NCBI RefSeq assembly: GCF_008304605.1 | Contig: NZ_PIJY01000026.1 | Location: 186,001-250,000, forward strand | From: Oceanobacillus polygoni | Lineage (GTDB): Bacteria; Bacillota; Bacilli; Bacillales; Amphibacillaceae | Direction: 5' to 3' | Length of the DNA stretch: 64,000 nt | Position numbers and translations under genes: made by a program | Part shown: one piece after another, positions 43,805 to 53,030 of the stretch | How the letters are laid out: every line of letters starts with the position of its first letter | How positions within the stretch are numbered: position 1 is the stretch's first letter | Notes under the pieces: generated by a model | Database searches by the model: none | The model's input: the letters and a program-made list of their open reading frames with translations, nothing else | What the model was told of the DNA's origin: nothing

Positions 43805-44863
43805 TTATCCTTGAAGCAAAACAGAAATACGATAATTTCCACGAGTACTTGCTTTTTCATAGGCTTCTTGAATTCTCGTTAATGGAACCTCTTCTTCAAT
43901 TAAAGGGCTAACATCGATTCGGCGCTCACTTAGCATTTTTGCTGCATTATTGAAATCTTCGAGGCTTGAGCCATACGTACCGATAAGCTCACATTGCTTG
44001 TAATGAATTTCATTGGAATCTACATTTAATTCTGGTGCTGGATAACCCGCTGCAAACAATAGAACCTTCCCTTCATCATCTTTGATCATATTCAAAGCTT
44101 GTTCATTTGCAGAAGAAGTACCGACTGCAACAATCACGATATCTGCACCGCTTCCATTTGTTCGTTTCTTTACTTCCTCCACTGGATCCGTTTCACCAGC
44201 ATCAATTAATTCTAAGTCCATTTGTTTAATTTTCTCTACTTTTTTTGGATTACGTTCCGATACAATGACTCGTGCCCCCATTGCTTGAGCAGCAGCTGCA
44301 TTAAGCAATCCCATTGTACCGCCACCAATAACTACTACAGTGTCAAATCCTGAGTTAATACGAAGTTTTCGTATTCCTTTTAATACAGATGATAGTGGTT
44401 CGACAAATCCTGCCTCAGAAGCAGATAAATCATTACTGACTTTCACAACACTTTTTGACTTTCGAATAAAATAATTCGCAAATCCAAAAACACCAAAGTA
44501 TTGATCCGAATAGTTCTTCCCAAATTGTTTTATGTTTTTGCAAGAAGTAATGTCACCTTTTTTACACTTCTCACAATCACCACAGTAGTCATACAACACA
44601 CTGACACGCTCTCCAACCTTTAAAGAGTTACTTACTTTTACTCCCTTAGCTACAATTATCCCCGAACATTCATGTCCACCTGCCATGGGGTATCCTTGAT
44701 GTTCACGTTTTCCTTGCCATTGTTGATAATCGGTTGTACAGATATTACATGCTTCCTGCATAATCAGCACTTCATCATCTTTTAAATCAGGCAGCCTTTC
44801 TTCTCTTATTTCAGCTTTTCCTGATTCTAGAAGAACTCCAAATCGAAATGAATCTGGTAGCAT
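43805..44863 (-). CDS. Zinc-dependent polyol-phosphate dehydrogenase (MDR family)
   Basis: A 352-residue medium-chain dehydrogenase. The catalytic zinc site (CNICTTDY, GGHECSG), the structural zinc cysteines (CGDCEKCKKGDITSC) and the cofactor loop VIGGGTMGLLNA are present. The usual CG-CG-D pattern is CN-CT-D here. In a PTS operon such enzymes oxidise an imported polyol phosphate, such as sorbitol or galactitol phosphate. AAGGAGG places the start at 44863, removing an apparent overlap with the PTS gene. Confidence 0.86.
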   Translation of the reverse strand: MLPDSFRFGVLLESGKAEIREERLPDLKDDEVLIMQEACNICTTDYQQWQGKREHQGYPMAGGHECSGIIVAKGVKVSNSLKVGERVSVLYDYCGDCEKCKKGDITSCKNIKQFGKNYSDQYFGVFGFANYFIRKSKSVVKVSNDLSASEAGFVEPLSSVLKGIRKLRINSGFDTVVVIGGGTMGLLNAAAAQAMGARVIVSERNPKKVEKIKQMDLELIDAGETDPVEEVKKRTNGSGADIVIVAVGTSSANEQALNMIKDDEGKVLLFAAGYPAPELNVDSNEIHYKQCELIGTYGSSLEDFNNAAKMLSERRIDVSPLIEEEVPLTRIQEAYEKASTRGNYRISVLLQG

Positions 44864-44888
44864 CTTGATCCTCCTTTCATCATCTTTT

Positions 44889-45932
44889 CTATAACGTAAA
44901 CGACATAAAGTAAGCAATAACAACCGCGAGTGGTCCGGTGATTACTCTAGAAAAAAGAATCGCTGGTGCTCCAACACTAATTGTTTCAGGCTTTGCTTCA
45001 CCTAACGTTAAGCCAACCGGAATAAAGTCAGTTCCAACCTGAGCATTAATCGCGAATAATGCTGGAAGTGCAATGCTCATATCAATGTTACCGTTTGCAA
45101 TTTCATTCCCAACTAATGTCCCGATAATCGCACCGATAACAGCCCCTGGTGCAAGTAGTGGTGACAGGAATGGGAGCGAGGTAATAACACCTAAAATAAT
45201 TAGCCCACCAATATTATTTGAAAGTGGTACCAATACATTTGCTAATATTTCCCCAATACCTGTATAGTTGATAATCCCGATTAAAGTTGCAACGAACGCC
45301 ATAAATGGGATTATATTTTTAATGATTGTGTCGATGGTATCACGACCTGCTTGGTACATGATATTCATAAAGGTTCCCGCACCCTTGGCTATCTTGTCGA
45401 TGATTCCCATGACACCTTTCTTTTCCCCATAACCATTGTTTTCACTGTTATCTTCTACTGCTTCAGCTTTAGCTGCAACCGTTTCTTTGATTTTTTCATT
45501 ATTTTTTACCACAGCTTCATCTGCTTCTGTTTTTTGTGCTGCTGCAACGGCAGCTTCACTATCAACGAGCTCAATATCACCTACTGTTACACCAGAGGCA
45601 AAAATATCCTCTGTCATAAATTTTGCAAGTGGTCCAGATGGACTCATCACTTTGACGTTAACCGTAGGTATTCTTAATCTTGGATACGTTCCACATCTTG
45701 CTGTTCCACCACAATCAATAACCGCAACCAATGTTTGCTCTTTTGCTACTGGATTTTTAAATGAATCAACTACTTCTGCACCTGAAAGTCTTGCAATCTC
45801 TCTTGCTACCGGATGAATCCCTCCCCCAGTAACACTGATGACATATTTTTTCTCTTCGGTTGGTGTTAATTCTAATGGTCCACCCCAGCCATTTTTTCCT
45901 TTAGACACTATTACCGTCTTATGGTTAGCCAT
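44889..45932 (-). CDS. PTS glucitol/sorbitol-type EIIBC component
   Basis: A 347-residue protein. The N-terminal IIB domain carries the phosphorylated cysteine in VIDCGGTARCG (near residue 74); an alanine/glutamate-rich linker (about residues 128-170) leads to the membrane IIC domain with the family segment GTDFIPVGLTLGEAKPETI. It receives phosphate from IIA and phosphorylates the incoming polyol. The linker is longer and more charged than I expect for GutE. Confidence 0.9.
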   Translation of the reverse strand: MANHKTVIVSKGKNGWGGPLELTPTEEKKYVISVTGGGIHPVAREIARLSGAEVVDSFKNPVAKEQTLVAVIDCGGTARCGTYPRLRIPTVNVKVMSPSGPLAKFMTEDIFASGVTVGDIELVDSEAAVAAAQKTEADEAVVKNNEKIKETVAAKAEAVEDNSENNGYGEKKGVMGIIDKIAKGAGTFMNIMYQAGRDTIDTIIKNIIPFMAFVATLIGIINYTGIGEILANVLVPLSNNIGGLIILGVITSLPFLSPLLAPGAVIGAIIGTLVGNEIANGNIDMSIALPALFAINAQVGTDFIPVGLTLGEAKPETISVGAPAILFSRVITGPLAVVIAYFMSFTL

Positions 45933-45958
45933 AAGATTTCCCCCTCTACGCTTCTACT

Positions 45959-46501
45959 TTATTTCTCGTTAAGGATTCGTTCATAACCTTGTTTTTTAAA
46001 CATATAGGCACTGATTCGTTCAGTTACAAGACCTCTCATTAAAATAACAAGTAAACCAGTTAATAAGAACATAAGACCTAATTGCGCTTGACTACCACCT
46101 GCCGTTGCATACCCTGTTGCGACTCCTAGCCAGATAAATAACTCGGCGGAGTTTGCATGTGGAAAAAGTCCGGTAATGGGATGCACAAATGACACCGCAG
46201 AATCATAAAATGCTGGTTTATATTTTTCTGGCATAAAGCGCCCAACTGTATAACACATCGGGTTTGTGAAGAAGAAAACAGCTATAAGTGGTACAACCGT
46301 ATAACGTAACAAAGCATATTTCGTAATTTTTTGAAGGAATCGGTTTATTTTTTCTTCTCCAATCATCTTTGTTAACGCATTAACAGCTGTGATCAATGTG
46401 ACTAATAACGGTATAATCCCTGTCATAAACCCCATAAATACTTCTGCACCCGCCTGAAACATTCCAATAAAGCCATCAGCAATAGCTATCATAAAATCCA
46501 T
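45959..46501 (-). CDS. PTS glucitol/sorbitol-type EIIC component
   Basis: A 180-residue membrane protein of the GutA family (NPMCYTVGRFMPEKYKPAFYD, abbreviated; GLFPHANSAELF). Together with the EIIBC protein it forms the channel. A GAGAGGATGG ribosome binding site precedes the ATG. Confidence 0.9.
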   Translation of the reverse strand: MDFMIAIADGFIGMFQAGAEVFMGFMTGIIPLLVTLITAVNALTKMIGEEKINRFLQKITKYALLRYTVVPLIAVFFFTNPMCYTVGRFMPEKYKPAFYDSAVSFVHPITGLFPHANSAELFIWLGVATGYATAGGSQAQLGLMFLLTGLLVILMRGLVTERISAYMFKKQGYERILNEK

Positions 46502-46566
46502 ATTAATTCCATCCTCTCGTATAACGTAATATATAGAGGGAAATGCCTTTTAAGGGCGTATCCACA

Positions 46567-46923
46567 TTATTTCACTTCAATTGAATCACCAATATTTAAC
46601 TCTGGAAAATCACTTGGTGTTACTAAAACTGCCCCTGGTAAGATTTCTTCCGTTTCATCGTCTTTAAAATAAATCGAAACGTGACCAAGGCTTTCAAAAT
46701 TTGGATTTGCTTCCTCTCCGACTTTTTGTATCGTATATTCTTTATCTCCTATTACAAGTATTGTTCCTTGTTGCAGAGCATTTTTAGGTTGTTCTTCAAA
46801 ACGGTGAATTACTGAAATATCCTTTAATTCAAGGGGAGCTGTTTCATTAAAAAGTACTAACAAGCTTTCCTCCTTAAAATCTGGTACAAGTGCTCCAATT
46901 TCTAGAACTTTAGTTTTCATCAT
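46567..46923 (-). CDS. PTS glucitol/sorbitol-type EIIA component
   Basis: A 118-residue soluble IIA of the Gut family. The phospho-histidine is in SVIHRF, in the place of the E. coli FIHCH histidine, and the LGHVSIYF strand is typical. In this operon EIIA is encoded before EIIC and EIIBC. Confidence 0.9.
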   Translation of the reverse strand: MMKTKVLEIGALVPDFKEESLLVLFNETAPLELKDISVIHRFEEQPKNALQQGTILVIGDKEYTIQKVGEEANPNFESLGHVSIYFKDDETEEILPGAVLVTPSDFPELNIGDSIEVK

Positions 46924-47001
46924 AGATCTCTCCTCCTAGTGCTATCAATTTGTAACTTAATCATTTTCATAACATCGTGCGGCCAATAGTAGCGATTTCA
47001 T

Positions 47002-48267
47002 CTAATCTTGTTTAACTCGAAACATATGATCCTGCAATGCTCTTAATTTCCATACTGTTGTTGAAGGGTCAAGTTCTACATCATCATGTGTTAAAAATTG
47101 ACCTTCTTTGATATCCTTTTTAGCAACAACCTTTCCACTAATTAAACCAATAGGAATATGTCCATTCGTTTCCATATCTTGATGTGTTTCTAGAATACCT
47201 CTAATAGAGTAACCACCGATGCCATCTAGATTTTCACCAGCTTTAATATCTCTTTTAGCAACCGTTACTGTTTCAGAGATTGGTGCACCAAGTGGGTGTA
47301 TTGAAGTATCATGCTGTAATACTGCTTTTGCAATTGTAACTGGTGTTTCTAAACTAGCTAAATGATACGGACGATACAATGTATAATGATTACCATGACT
47401 TTTATCTACTTTTAGTAAATAGCGTAGCTCTTCATCAACAGGCTCTAAATCACTTTTAACAATAACGAATACGCCTGGTGCTAAACCGTTAACATATTCT
47501 ACTACACCTAAGCTATTTAAAACGCCGCCGTTTTCCTTTAAATCCAGTTTTTGTGCAACATCATCTAGATTAGCATCCACGCCATGCATCCCCACTTTAT
47601 CTGGCACTAAACCGATTGCATTACTTAATAAGTTCATTTCAGCCATTGTTTTTGTTCCATCTTGGAATGCTGCTAACATATGCGGACTCATGTTCTTAGC
47701 TTTTGCTTCTGCTGCTGCAGTATCTGGGTTAGCTGTCGTTTTTAATGCGTTATTTTTCCCCTTACCAGCAACAACGACTTCCATTCCCATCGTCTTAGCA
47801 AATTCATATAACTCAACGATTGCAGCTGGCTCATCTCCAGCAGATCCTGAATAAACTAGTCCAGCATTTTTAAATAATGAATTCATATAGGAACCTATTG
47901 TTATATCAACCTCTACATTCAGTAATACAAGATGTTTTCTTGAGTTTAATGCTTCCAATGAAATGTTCGCTCCAACTTCAGGTACTCCAGTAGCATCTAC
48001 AACTACTTCCACATTCGAGGACTGGATTACTTCTCGGTAGTCAGTAGATACCAATGTATTCACTTTTTTATTTTCTTGAGATTGATAATAATCAACTGCT
48101 TTTTGAGCTCTTTCAACGTTTACGTCTGAAACGCCACCAACAATCATTCCTGGAATACGAGATATTTGTGTGATAAGACCAAATCCCATTTGGCCAGCAC
48201 CAATAACTCCTACTTTGATTGGATTATTTTCTCGTTCTCTTAATTGAAGTTCTTGATAAATTGACAT
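47002..48267 (-). CDS. NAD(P)-dependent oxidoreductase with C-terminal SAF domain
   Basis: A 421-residue protein. An N-terminal Rossmann domain (GVIGAGQMGFGLI) resembles homoserine dehydrogenase-like enzymes, and a C-terminal SAF-type domain (VAKRDIKAGENLDGIGGY ... VVAKKDIKEGQFLTHDDVEL) resembles antifreeze/FlgA/altronate dehydratase modules. The reaction is not known to me. It is the first gene of the glucitol-type PTS operon, directly behind its promoter, so it should act early on the imported sugar. Confidence 0.8.
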   Translation of the reverse strand: MSIYQELQLRERENNPIKVGVIGAGQMGFGLITQISRIPGMIVGGVSDVNVERAQKAVDYYQSQENKKVNTLVSTDYREVIQSSNVEVVVDATGVPEVGANISLEALNSRKHLVLLNVEVDITIGSYMNSLFKNAGLVYSGSAGDEPAAIVELYEFAKTMGMEVVVAGKGKNNALKTTANPDTAAAEAKAKNMSPHMLAAFQDGTKTMAEMNLLSNAIGLVPDKVGMHGVDANLDDVAQKLDLKENGGVLNSLGVVEYVNGLAPGVFVIVKSDLEPVDEELRYLLKVDKSHGNHYTLYRPYHLASLETPVTIAKAVLQHDTSIHPLGAPISETVTVAKRDIKAGENLDGIGGYSIRGILETHQDMETNGHIPIGLISGKVVAKKDIKEGQFLTHDDVELDPSTTVWKLRALQDHMFRVKQD

Positions 48268-48345
48268 TATACTTCCCCCTCTGAATCTTCTGAAATAAAA
48301 GTGTATACATAATTAACTTACCTTCGTTAATAAGTTTCTTCTTAT

Positions 48346-48398
48346 TAACAGTTGTTACAGGATGTAAATAAAGCTTATTTTTATAACATTCGTTACAG
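48346..48398. promoter_or_regulatory. Two TAACN4GTTA operators in the PTS operon leader
   Basis: CTGTAACAACTGTTA (48346-48360, minus strand) and CTGTAACGAATGTTA (48384-48398, minus strand) are copies of one element 38 bp apart, each a TAAC-N4-GTTA palindrome. They lie downstream of the promoter; the second SorC protein is the likely binder. Confidence 0.65.
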
Positions 48399-48413
48399 TT
48401 TGTGTCATTTGTT

Positions 48414-48427
48414 AGAATACGCTTTCA
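48414..48427 (-). promoter_or_regulatory. cre site over the PTS operon transcription start
   Basis: Minus-strand TGAAAGCGTATTCT matches 13 of 14 CcpA consensus positions and starts at the end of the -10 box. Confidence 0.65.
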
Positions 48428-48455
48428 TTATAGAGCGGAATAATTAGATTGTCAA
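48427..48455 (-). promoter_or_regulatory. Consensus promoter of the glucitol-type PTS operon
   Basis: On the minus strand TTGACA (48450-48455) and TATAAT (48427-48432) are 17 bases apart, a perfect match to sigma-A consensus. Confidence 0.88.
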
Positions 48456-48488
48456 CCTCAACTTATGTAGAATTTTGTAGAAATTCAG

Positions 48489-48511
48489 ATATTGTAATAT
48501 GATTACAATAT
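48489..48511. promoter_or_regulatory. 23-bp palindrome upstream of the PTS promoter
   Basis: ATATTGTAAT and ATTACAATAT are perfect 10-bp arms around three bases, 34 bp upstream of the -35 box. The position suits an activator. The binding protein is unknown. Confidence 0.5.
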
Positions 48512-49015
48512 ACTAGATTTAAATTGCATGATAAAAGATACAGCAGAAGTGGTGATTTCCCTCCCCTTTTTTTCCGCACACAAAAAATTCCCCTTTAAAC
48601 AACTTACTTCTTTGTTCAAGAGGAGTATATCAGCAAACATTCTATGAATTACCCTAACAACACCCTTTTCAATATGAACGGGAATGAAGCCAATAAAACT
48701 TTTACAAAATTAAGTGACAAAGAACAGCCTTCTATTTATCCAGTTGGTAGTTTAGAGGTAGCTAATGCATAGGAACACCTGGTTATTTAAAACGAAGGGC
48801 AGAAATGTCACATAATAAGAATGAAGGTCTTCGACTAGAATCTTTTTCTCTAAGAGATTGGAGTGAGCATGCCCCTAGAATGTCCTGCTAAATCAGCGAT
48901 TTTTCTTTTCGTCACTTTATCAAAGCCCTGCTTGTCCAATTATTTCAGCATTAACCGTAAAAAATAGTACATTATTCGTGTGGTTTGCTTATTATTTTAT
49001 AACCCATATTCCGGA

Positions 49016-49939
49016 TCAATTCTCTACTGGGTACTTTTCGTGATCAAAAACATTTATAATTGGTTTCAATGTCATTAAATGAGGTTCATTTGTGACTTGA
49101 TTAATGGTATCAATAAATTTCTTCATTGTACTTGTTAAATAATCATCCACCTGTCTAATAAAAACAATTGATATGTCACTATATTTTTTGGGTATTGGAT
49201 AACATTGAATAATTCCATCAGCCTCTAGGTGACTGACTGTCGAATAAGGGACTAGACTAATTCCAAGCCCAGCTGTAACACTTCCCAATATCGTTTCCAG
49301 TGTTCCGAATTCCATAACCTTTGCATTTATTATTCCCTCATCATATAACCAGTTTTCTAATCGCGCACGGTAACTGCAACCAGAATTAAAAACAAGTAGG
49401 GGTTTATTTTTTAAATTGTCATAGCTAATTCTTTTGCTACCCGATATTAAAACTAATTCTTCTTGAAAAACCTCAACTTTTTCAATTTCAGGATGATTAC
49501 CAAATCCTGTAACAAAAGCACCATCCAGCTTACGTTTTAATACCTGATTAATGAGGTCTGTAGAAACCCCTGTTTTCAATGTTAAATCTACATTTGGATG
49601 ATTTTTATGATAGGTAGATAAAATCATTGGTAGCTTCATAATAGTTTCAACTGTTCCAATCTCGAGGGCCCCAGAAGGATTGGCAGAATCCTGAAATTCT
49701 TTATTCACTTTTTCGATCAAGAATAAAATTTTTTCCGTATAAACTAGAAGCCTTTTCCCTTCCGTATTTAACGTTGTTCCTCTACTGTGACGATCGAATA
49801 ATTGCGTCTTTAATTTCGATTCTAATGACTTAATTCTAGCTGTAACATGGGATTGAACATAACAAAGTTCATCTGCAGCTTTACTAATACTTCCATTTCG
49901 AGCAACACTTTGAAATATTAACAGATCTTTAATTTCCAT
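49016..49939 (-). CDS. LysR-family transcriptional regulator
   Basis: A 307-residue LysR protein. The helix-turn-helix (GSISKAADELCYVQSHVTARI, abbreviated) and the effector domain (SRGTTLN, AGLGISLVPYS) are typical. It is divergent from the creatinine genes with a 225-bp shared region containing a TAATATT-N4-AATATTA palindrome, the arrangement expected of a local activator. An upstream frame runs to 49990, but AAGGAGG precedes ATG 49939. Confidence 0.9.
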   Translation of the reverse strand: MEIKDLLIFQSVARNGSISKAADELCYVQSHVTARIKSLESKLKTQLFDRHSRGTTLNTEGKRLLVYTEKILFLIEKVNKEFQDSANPSGALEIGTVETIMKLPMILSTYHKNHPNVDLTLKTGVSTDLINQVLKRKLDGAFVTGFGNHPEIEKVEVFQEELVLISGSKRISYDNLKNKPLLVFNSGCSYRARLENWLYDEGIINAKVMEFGTLETILGSVTAGLGISLVPYSTVSHLEADGIIQCYPIPKKYSDISIVFIRQVDDYLTSTMKKFIDTINQVTNEPHLMTLKPIINVFDHEKYPVEN

Positions 49940-50028
49940 GCGTAGCCTCCTTGACTTTTTCATTCCTTCAGTAGTATTGATGGGAGCCATCTTTTTTTAT
50001 CATTATACATGATCGCGCTTTCATCTTA

Positions 50029-50046
50029 TAATATTATCTAATATTA
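50029..50046. promoter_or_regulatory. Putative LysR binding site
   Basis: TAATATT-ATCT-AATATTA, a perfect 7-bp inverted repeat in the divergent region, about 65 bp upstream of the proposed -35 box of the permease gene. Confidence 0.5.
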
Positions 50047-50109
50047 AACAAGGTTTAAATTATTCAAAATACACCAAAAAATAATAGGCCTTCTTTCCTT
50101 AACAGAAGA

Positions 50110-50137
50110 TTGACGTTACAAGTGAATCCTTTACTTT
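50110..50137 (+). promoter_or_regulatory. Candidate promoter of the creatinine genes
   Basis: TTGACG (50110-50115) and TACTTT (50132-50137), 16-base spacer. The weak -10 box fits an activator-dependent promoter. Confidence 0.45.
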
Positions 50138-50164
50138 TTTAAATAAACCTAAGGAGTTGAAAAG

Positions 50165-51571
50165 ATGACATCTACAATAATAGAAAAAAACAAACAAAAA
50201 GGATTAAAAAAAATCATAGGCGGTTCTGCCTATGGTAATATGATCGAATGGTTTGACTATGCCACATACGGTTATTTAGCTACAGTAATTGCTTTTGTTT
50301 TTTTTGCACCTGGAAATGAATCTGCTGCTCTATTAAACACCTTTGCAATATTTGCCTTATCGTTCATCGTTAGACCAATTGGTGGTGTTGTCTGGGGATA
50401 TTACGGTGACCGGATTGGAAGAAGAAAAGTATTAATTCTAACCATGTGTATGATGTCACTAGCAACTTTTACAATCGGAATTATTCCAAACTATGAAACC
50501 ATCGGTGTATTTGCCCCTATTTTATTATTGTTATGTCGAATCATACAAGGTTTTTCTGCTTCAGGAGAATATGCAGGTGCTGCCCTCATGATTGCTGAGC
50601 ATGCACCTGCGAAAAAAAGAGGACTAATGGTTAGTATGATACCAGCAAGTACTGCTGCAGGAATGCTTTTAGGAGCTGGTGTTGCTGCCATTTTGGAGTT
50701 CAGCTTGAATACCCAAGCCCTATACAGTTGGGGCTGGAGAATCCCTTTTTTAATGTCCTTGCCACTAGGATTAATCGGCTTATATATTCGCCTGAAAATG
50801 GAAGACTCGCCTGTGTATAACGAAATGATAGAAAAGAAAGAAAAACTGGAGATTAAACAGCTTGGGATTATCGAAGGAATTCAAAAGAATTTTAAAAAAA
50901 TATTAATTGCTATGGGTGTCATCTCTCTCAACGCTGTTGGATTCTATATCATATTATCCTACATGCCAACCTACCTTACAACAGCCTTAGGTTTCGATCA
51001 TTTGCAAAGCACGTTAACGACGATCGTTACCTTGCTCACATACATCTTCTTACCAATTGTTGGTAGCTTAACCGATAGAGTTGGCAGAAAACCAGTCTTA
51101 ATAACTGCTTGTATTTTCTTTATATTATTTACGTATTCGATTTTTTATTTGATGTCTATGGGAGGTATTTTCACCATATTGTCATTGATTATTTTAGGAG
51201 CTATTCTTGCCTGTAATGATGGTGTATTAGCAACATTTTTATCTGAAATGTTCCCAACAGAAGTCCGGTACAGTGGATTTGCATTATCTTTTAATACAGG
51301 AAATGCACTTTTTGGTGGGACTGCACCTTATATCGCAACTTTTTTAATTGCCACCACTGGCAACAATTTTGCACCCGCTTTTTATCTCATGGCAGGAGCA
51401 ATTATCGCATTGATTGCCCTGCTTAAAACGACAGAAACGACAAATATTTCACTTTCAGAGATAAAAGGAACGGAGGTATTAATAGAAGAATCTGAAACGG
51501 AAAAAAATCAGCCCCATAATAGAAGCGGATTCAATTGGATTAGAATGAATTCCAAACGTCGCGACATTTGA
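50165..51571 (+). CDS. MFS transporter, metabolite:H+ symporter (ProP-like) family
   Basis: A 468-residue protein with 12 membrane segments. MIEWFDYATYGYL at segment 1 and the loop GYYGDRIGRRKVL mark the MHS group, whose members import proline/betaine, dicarboxylates and similar compounds. It is the first gene of the plus-strand creatinine locus, so creatine, sarcosine or betaine are plausible cargoes. The C-terminus adds a 50-residue hydrophilic tail. Confidence 0.86.
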   Translation: MTSTIIEKNKQKGLKKIIGGSAYGNMIEWFDYATYGYLATVIAFVFFAPGNESAALLNTFAIFALSFIVRPIGGVVWGYYGDRIGRRKVLILTMCMMSLATFTIGIIPNYETIGVFAPILLLLCRIIQGFSASGEYAGAALMIAEHAPAKKRGLMVSMIPASTAAGMLLGAGVAAILEFSLNTQALYSWGWRIPFLMSLPLGLIGLYIRLKMEDSPVYNEMIEKKEKLEIKQLGIIEGIQKNFKKILIAMGVISLNAVGFYIILSYMPTYLTTALGFDHLQSTLTTIVTLLTYIFLPIVGSLTDRVGRKPVLITACIFFILFTYSIFYLMSMGGIFTILSLIILGAILACNDGVLATFLSEMFPTEVRYSGFALSFNTGNALFGGTAPYIATFLIATTGNNFAPAFYLMAGAIIALIALLKTTETTNISLSEIKGTEVLIEESETEKNQPHNRSGFNWIRMNSKRRDI

Positions 51572-51637
51572 GGAGGTGAATATGTATAGTTGAAATCTAC
51601 TTTATGGATATTCCTTAAAATAAGCAAAAGGGATTGA

Positions 51638-52996
51638 TTGAGCAACCTATTCTATCGGAAGGGCGTGTTAGTATTGAGCCAGAAAGTATCAAAAGAATAT
51701 GTTGATGTTGATTATACTTTAACTCATGTTCCGAAAAGTGCTAGAAAAAGCTGGATACCCATATTTGCTGTTCTGCTAGGATTCACTTTCATCGTTACCA
51801 CGATGGCGGCTGGAGCAAACCTCGGAACGTCACTGCCACTTCGTGATTTAATTACAGTATTATTGATAGGCAATATAATTCTTTCAACCTATGTTGGTGT
51901 ATTATGTTGGATTTCTGCAAAAACTGGTTTAAATACAATCCTTCTAGCTCGATACACATTGGGGAAATTTGGCTCAAAGTGGACAAGTATAATTTTGGGT
52001 GGAACACAGGTCTTCTGGTATGCATTCCAGGCTGCCTATATGGGAAAAGTATTTACTGCAGCTCTCGGTTGGGAAACTTATTTTGTTCCAGTAACCATGT
52101 TTTGGTCACTCTTCATGGGCGCTTTTGCAATCTGGGGAACGAGAGGAATGGAAATAGTAGCTTACTTATCAATTCCACCATTTCTCTTTTTAGCTTACAA
52201 GATTCCTCAAATTAGTATAGAGACTGTTGGAGGTGTTCGTGAGCTTTTTGCAATCGAACCTACTACAACCATTACTTTTGCTGCAGCTATTACAATCATT
52301 ATAGGAGCTTTCATTTCTGGGGGTACACAGGCCCCTAACTGGGCTCGTTTCGCAAAAACTCCAAAAACAGCATTTTCAGTGGGATTTTTAGCCTTCTTAA
52401 TCGGTAATATTGTCATGGCTATATCCGGTATGCTAGGTGGATTAGTTATGCAAGAACAGGATATGGTTAATGTTTTATTACAAATGGGTATTATTGTATG
52501 GGCCATGTTCATATTAATTTTTAACATTTGGACAACAAACACAACTGCAGCCTATTCCTTCGGCGTTGCTGGTGCTGAATTTTTCAATAAGCCGAATAAA
52601 GTCCCATTTGTAATTGGAGGACTTATCATCGCTACGATTATGGCTGTAACCGGAATCTATGAAGTGTTCATTTCATTCTTAACATTTTTAGGTATTTTCG
52701 TTCCATCTCTTGGTGGATTGATTATCGGTGATTATCTATTTAACTGGAGAAAGTCAATGCCAAGAATTGAAGAAATGAATTTTAGAGTGATTCGATCTTC
52801 GAATTTAATTGCTTATATATTTGCCACATTAGGTGCATATTTAAGTTCTGTTTTTGAAATAGGACTACCACCACTTAATGGAATACTACTTGGAATTGGA
52901 TTGGTTTATGTTATGAAAAAAATCTATAACTTATTAGGTATCGATGATCAACATAAAACTCCAAGTAAAACAGAGGACGTTAAAATCAGTGGTTAA
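51638..52996 (+). CDS. NCS1/CodB-family permease
   Basis: A 452-residue protein with 12 membrane segments and the nucleobase:cation symporter pattern (SGGTQAPNWARFAKT, ITAAYSFG-like TNTTAAYSFG). Known substrates of the family are cytosine, purines, hydantoins. Creatinine is a small ring of similar shape, and the gene is followed 34 bases later by creatininase, so creatinine uptake is a reasonable prediction. The start is uncertain: TTG 51638 after AAGGGA is taken; TTG 51674 is possible. Confidence 0.82.
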   Translation: MSNLFYRKGVLVLSQKVSKEYVDVDYTLTHVPKSARKSWIPIFAVLLGFTFIVTTMAAGANLGTSLPLRDLITVLLIGNIILSTYVGVLCWISAKTGLNTILLARYTLGKFGSKWTSIILGGTQVFWYAFQAAYMGKVFTAALGWETYFVPVTMFWSLFMGAFAIWGTRGMEIVAYLSIPPFLFLAYKIPQISIETVGGVRELFAIEPTTTITFAAAITIIIGAFISGGTQAPNWARFAKTPKTAFSVGFLAFLIGNIVMAISGMLGGLVMQEQDMVNVLLQMGIIVWAMFILIFNIWTTNTTAAYSFGVAGAEFFNKPNKVPFVIGGLIIATIMAVTGIYEVFISFLTFLGIFVPSLGGLIIGDYLFNWRKSMPRIEEMNFRVIRSSNLIAYIFATLGAYLSSVFEIGLPPLNGILLGIGLVYVMKKIYNLLGIDDQHKTPSKTEDVKISG

Positions 52997-53030
52997 GTAT
53001 TAAAAAATATAAAAAGAGAGGATAAATCTA

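Larger units (their letters stand above)
48268..49015. other. Control region and empty stretch between the PTS operon and the LysR gene
   Basis: About 750 bases. The left 190 carry a strong promoter, a cre site and two repeat operators of the PTS operon. A 23-bp palindrome is at 48489-48511. From 48540 to 49015 only short frames exist, including 48644-48772 (42 residues, no ribosome binding site) and 48772-48891; they may be remnants of a decayed gene but nothing is certain. Confidence 0.6.

Noticed and set aside
45351-45816. Overlapping plus-strand frames of over 100 codons in the EIIBC gene
   Set aside because: They mirror the alanine/glutamate-rich linker of EIIBC and lack start signals.
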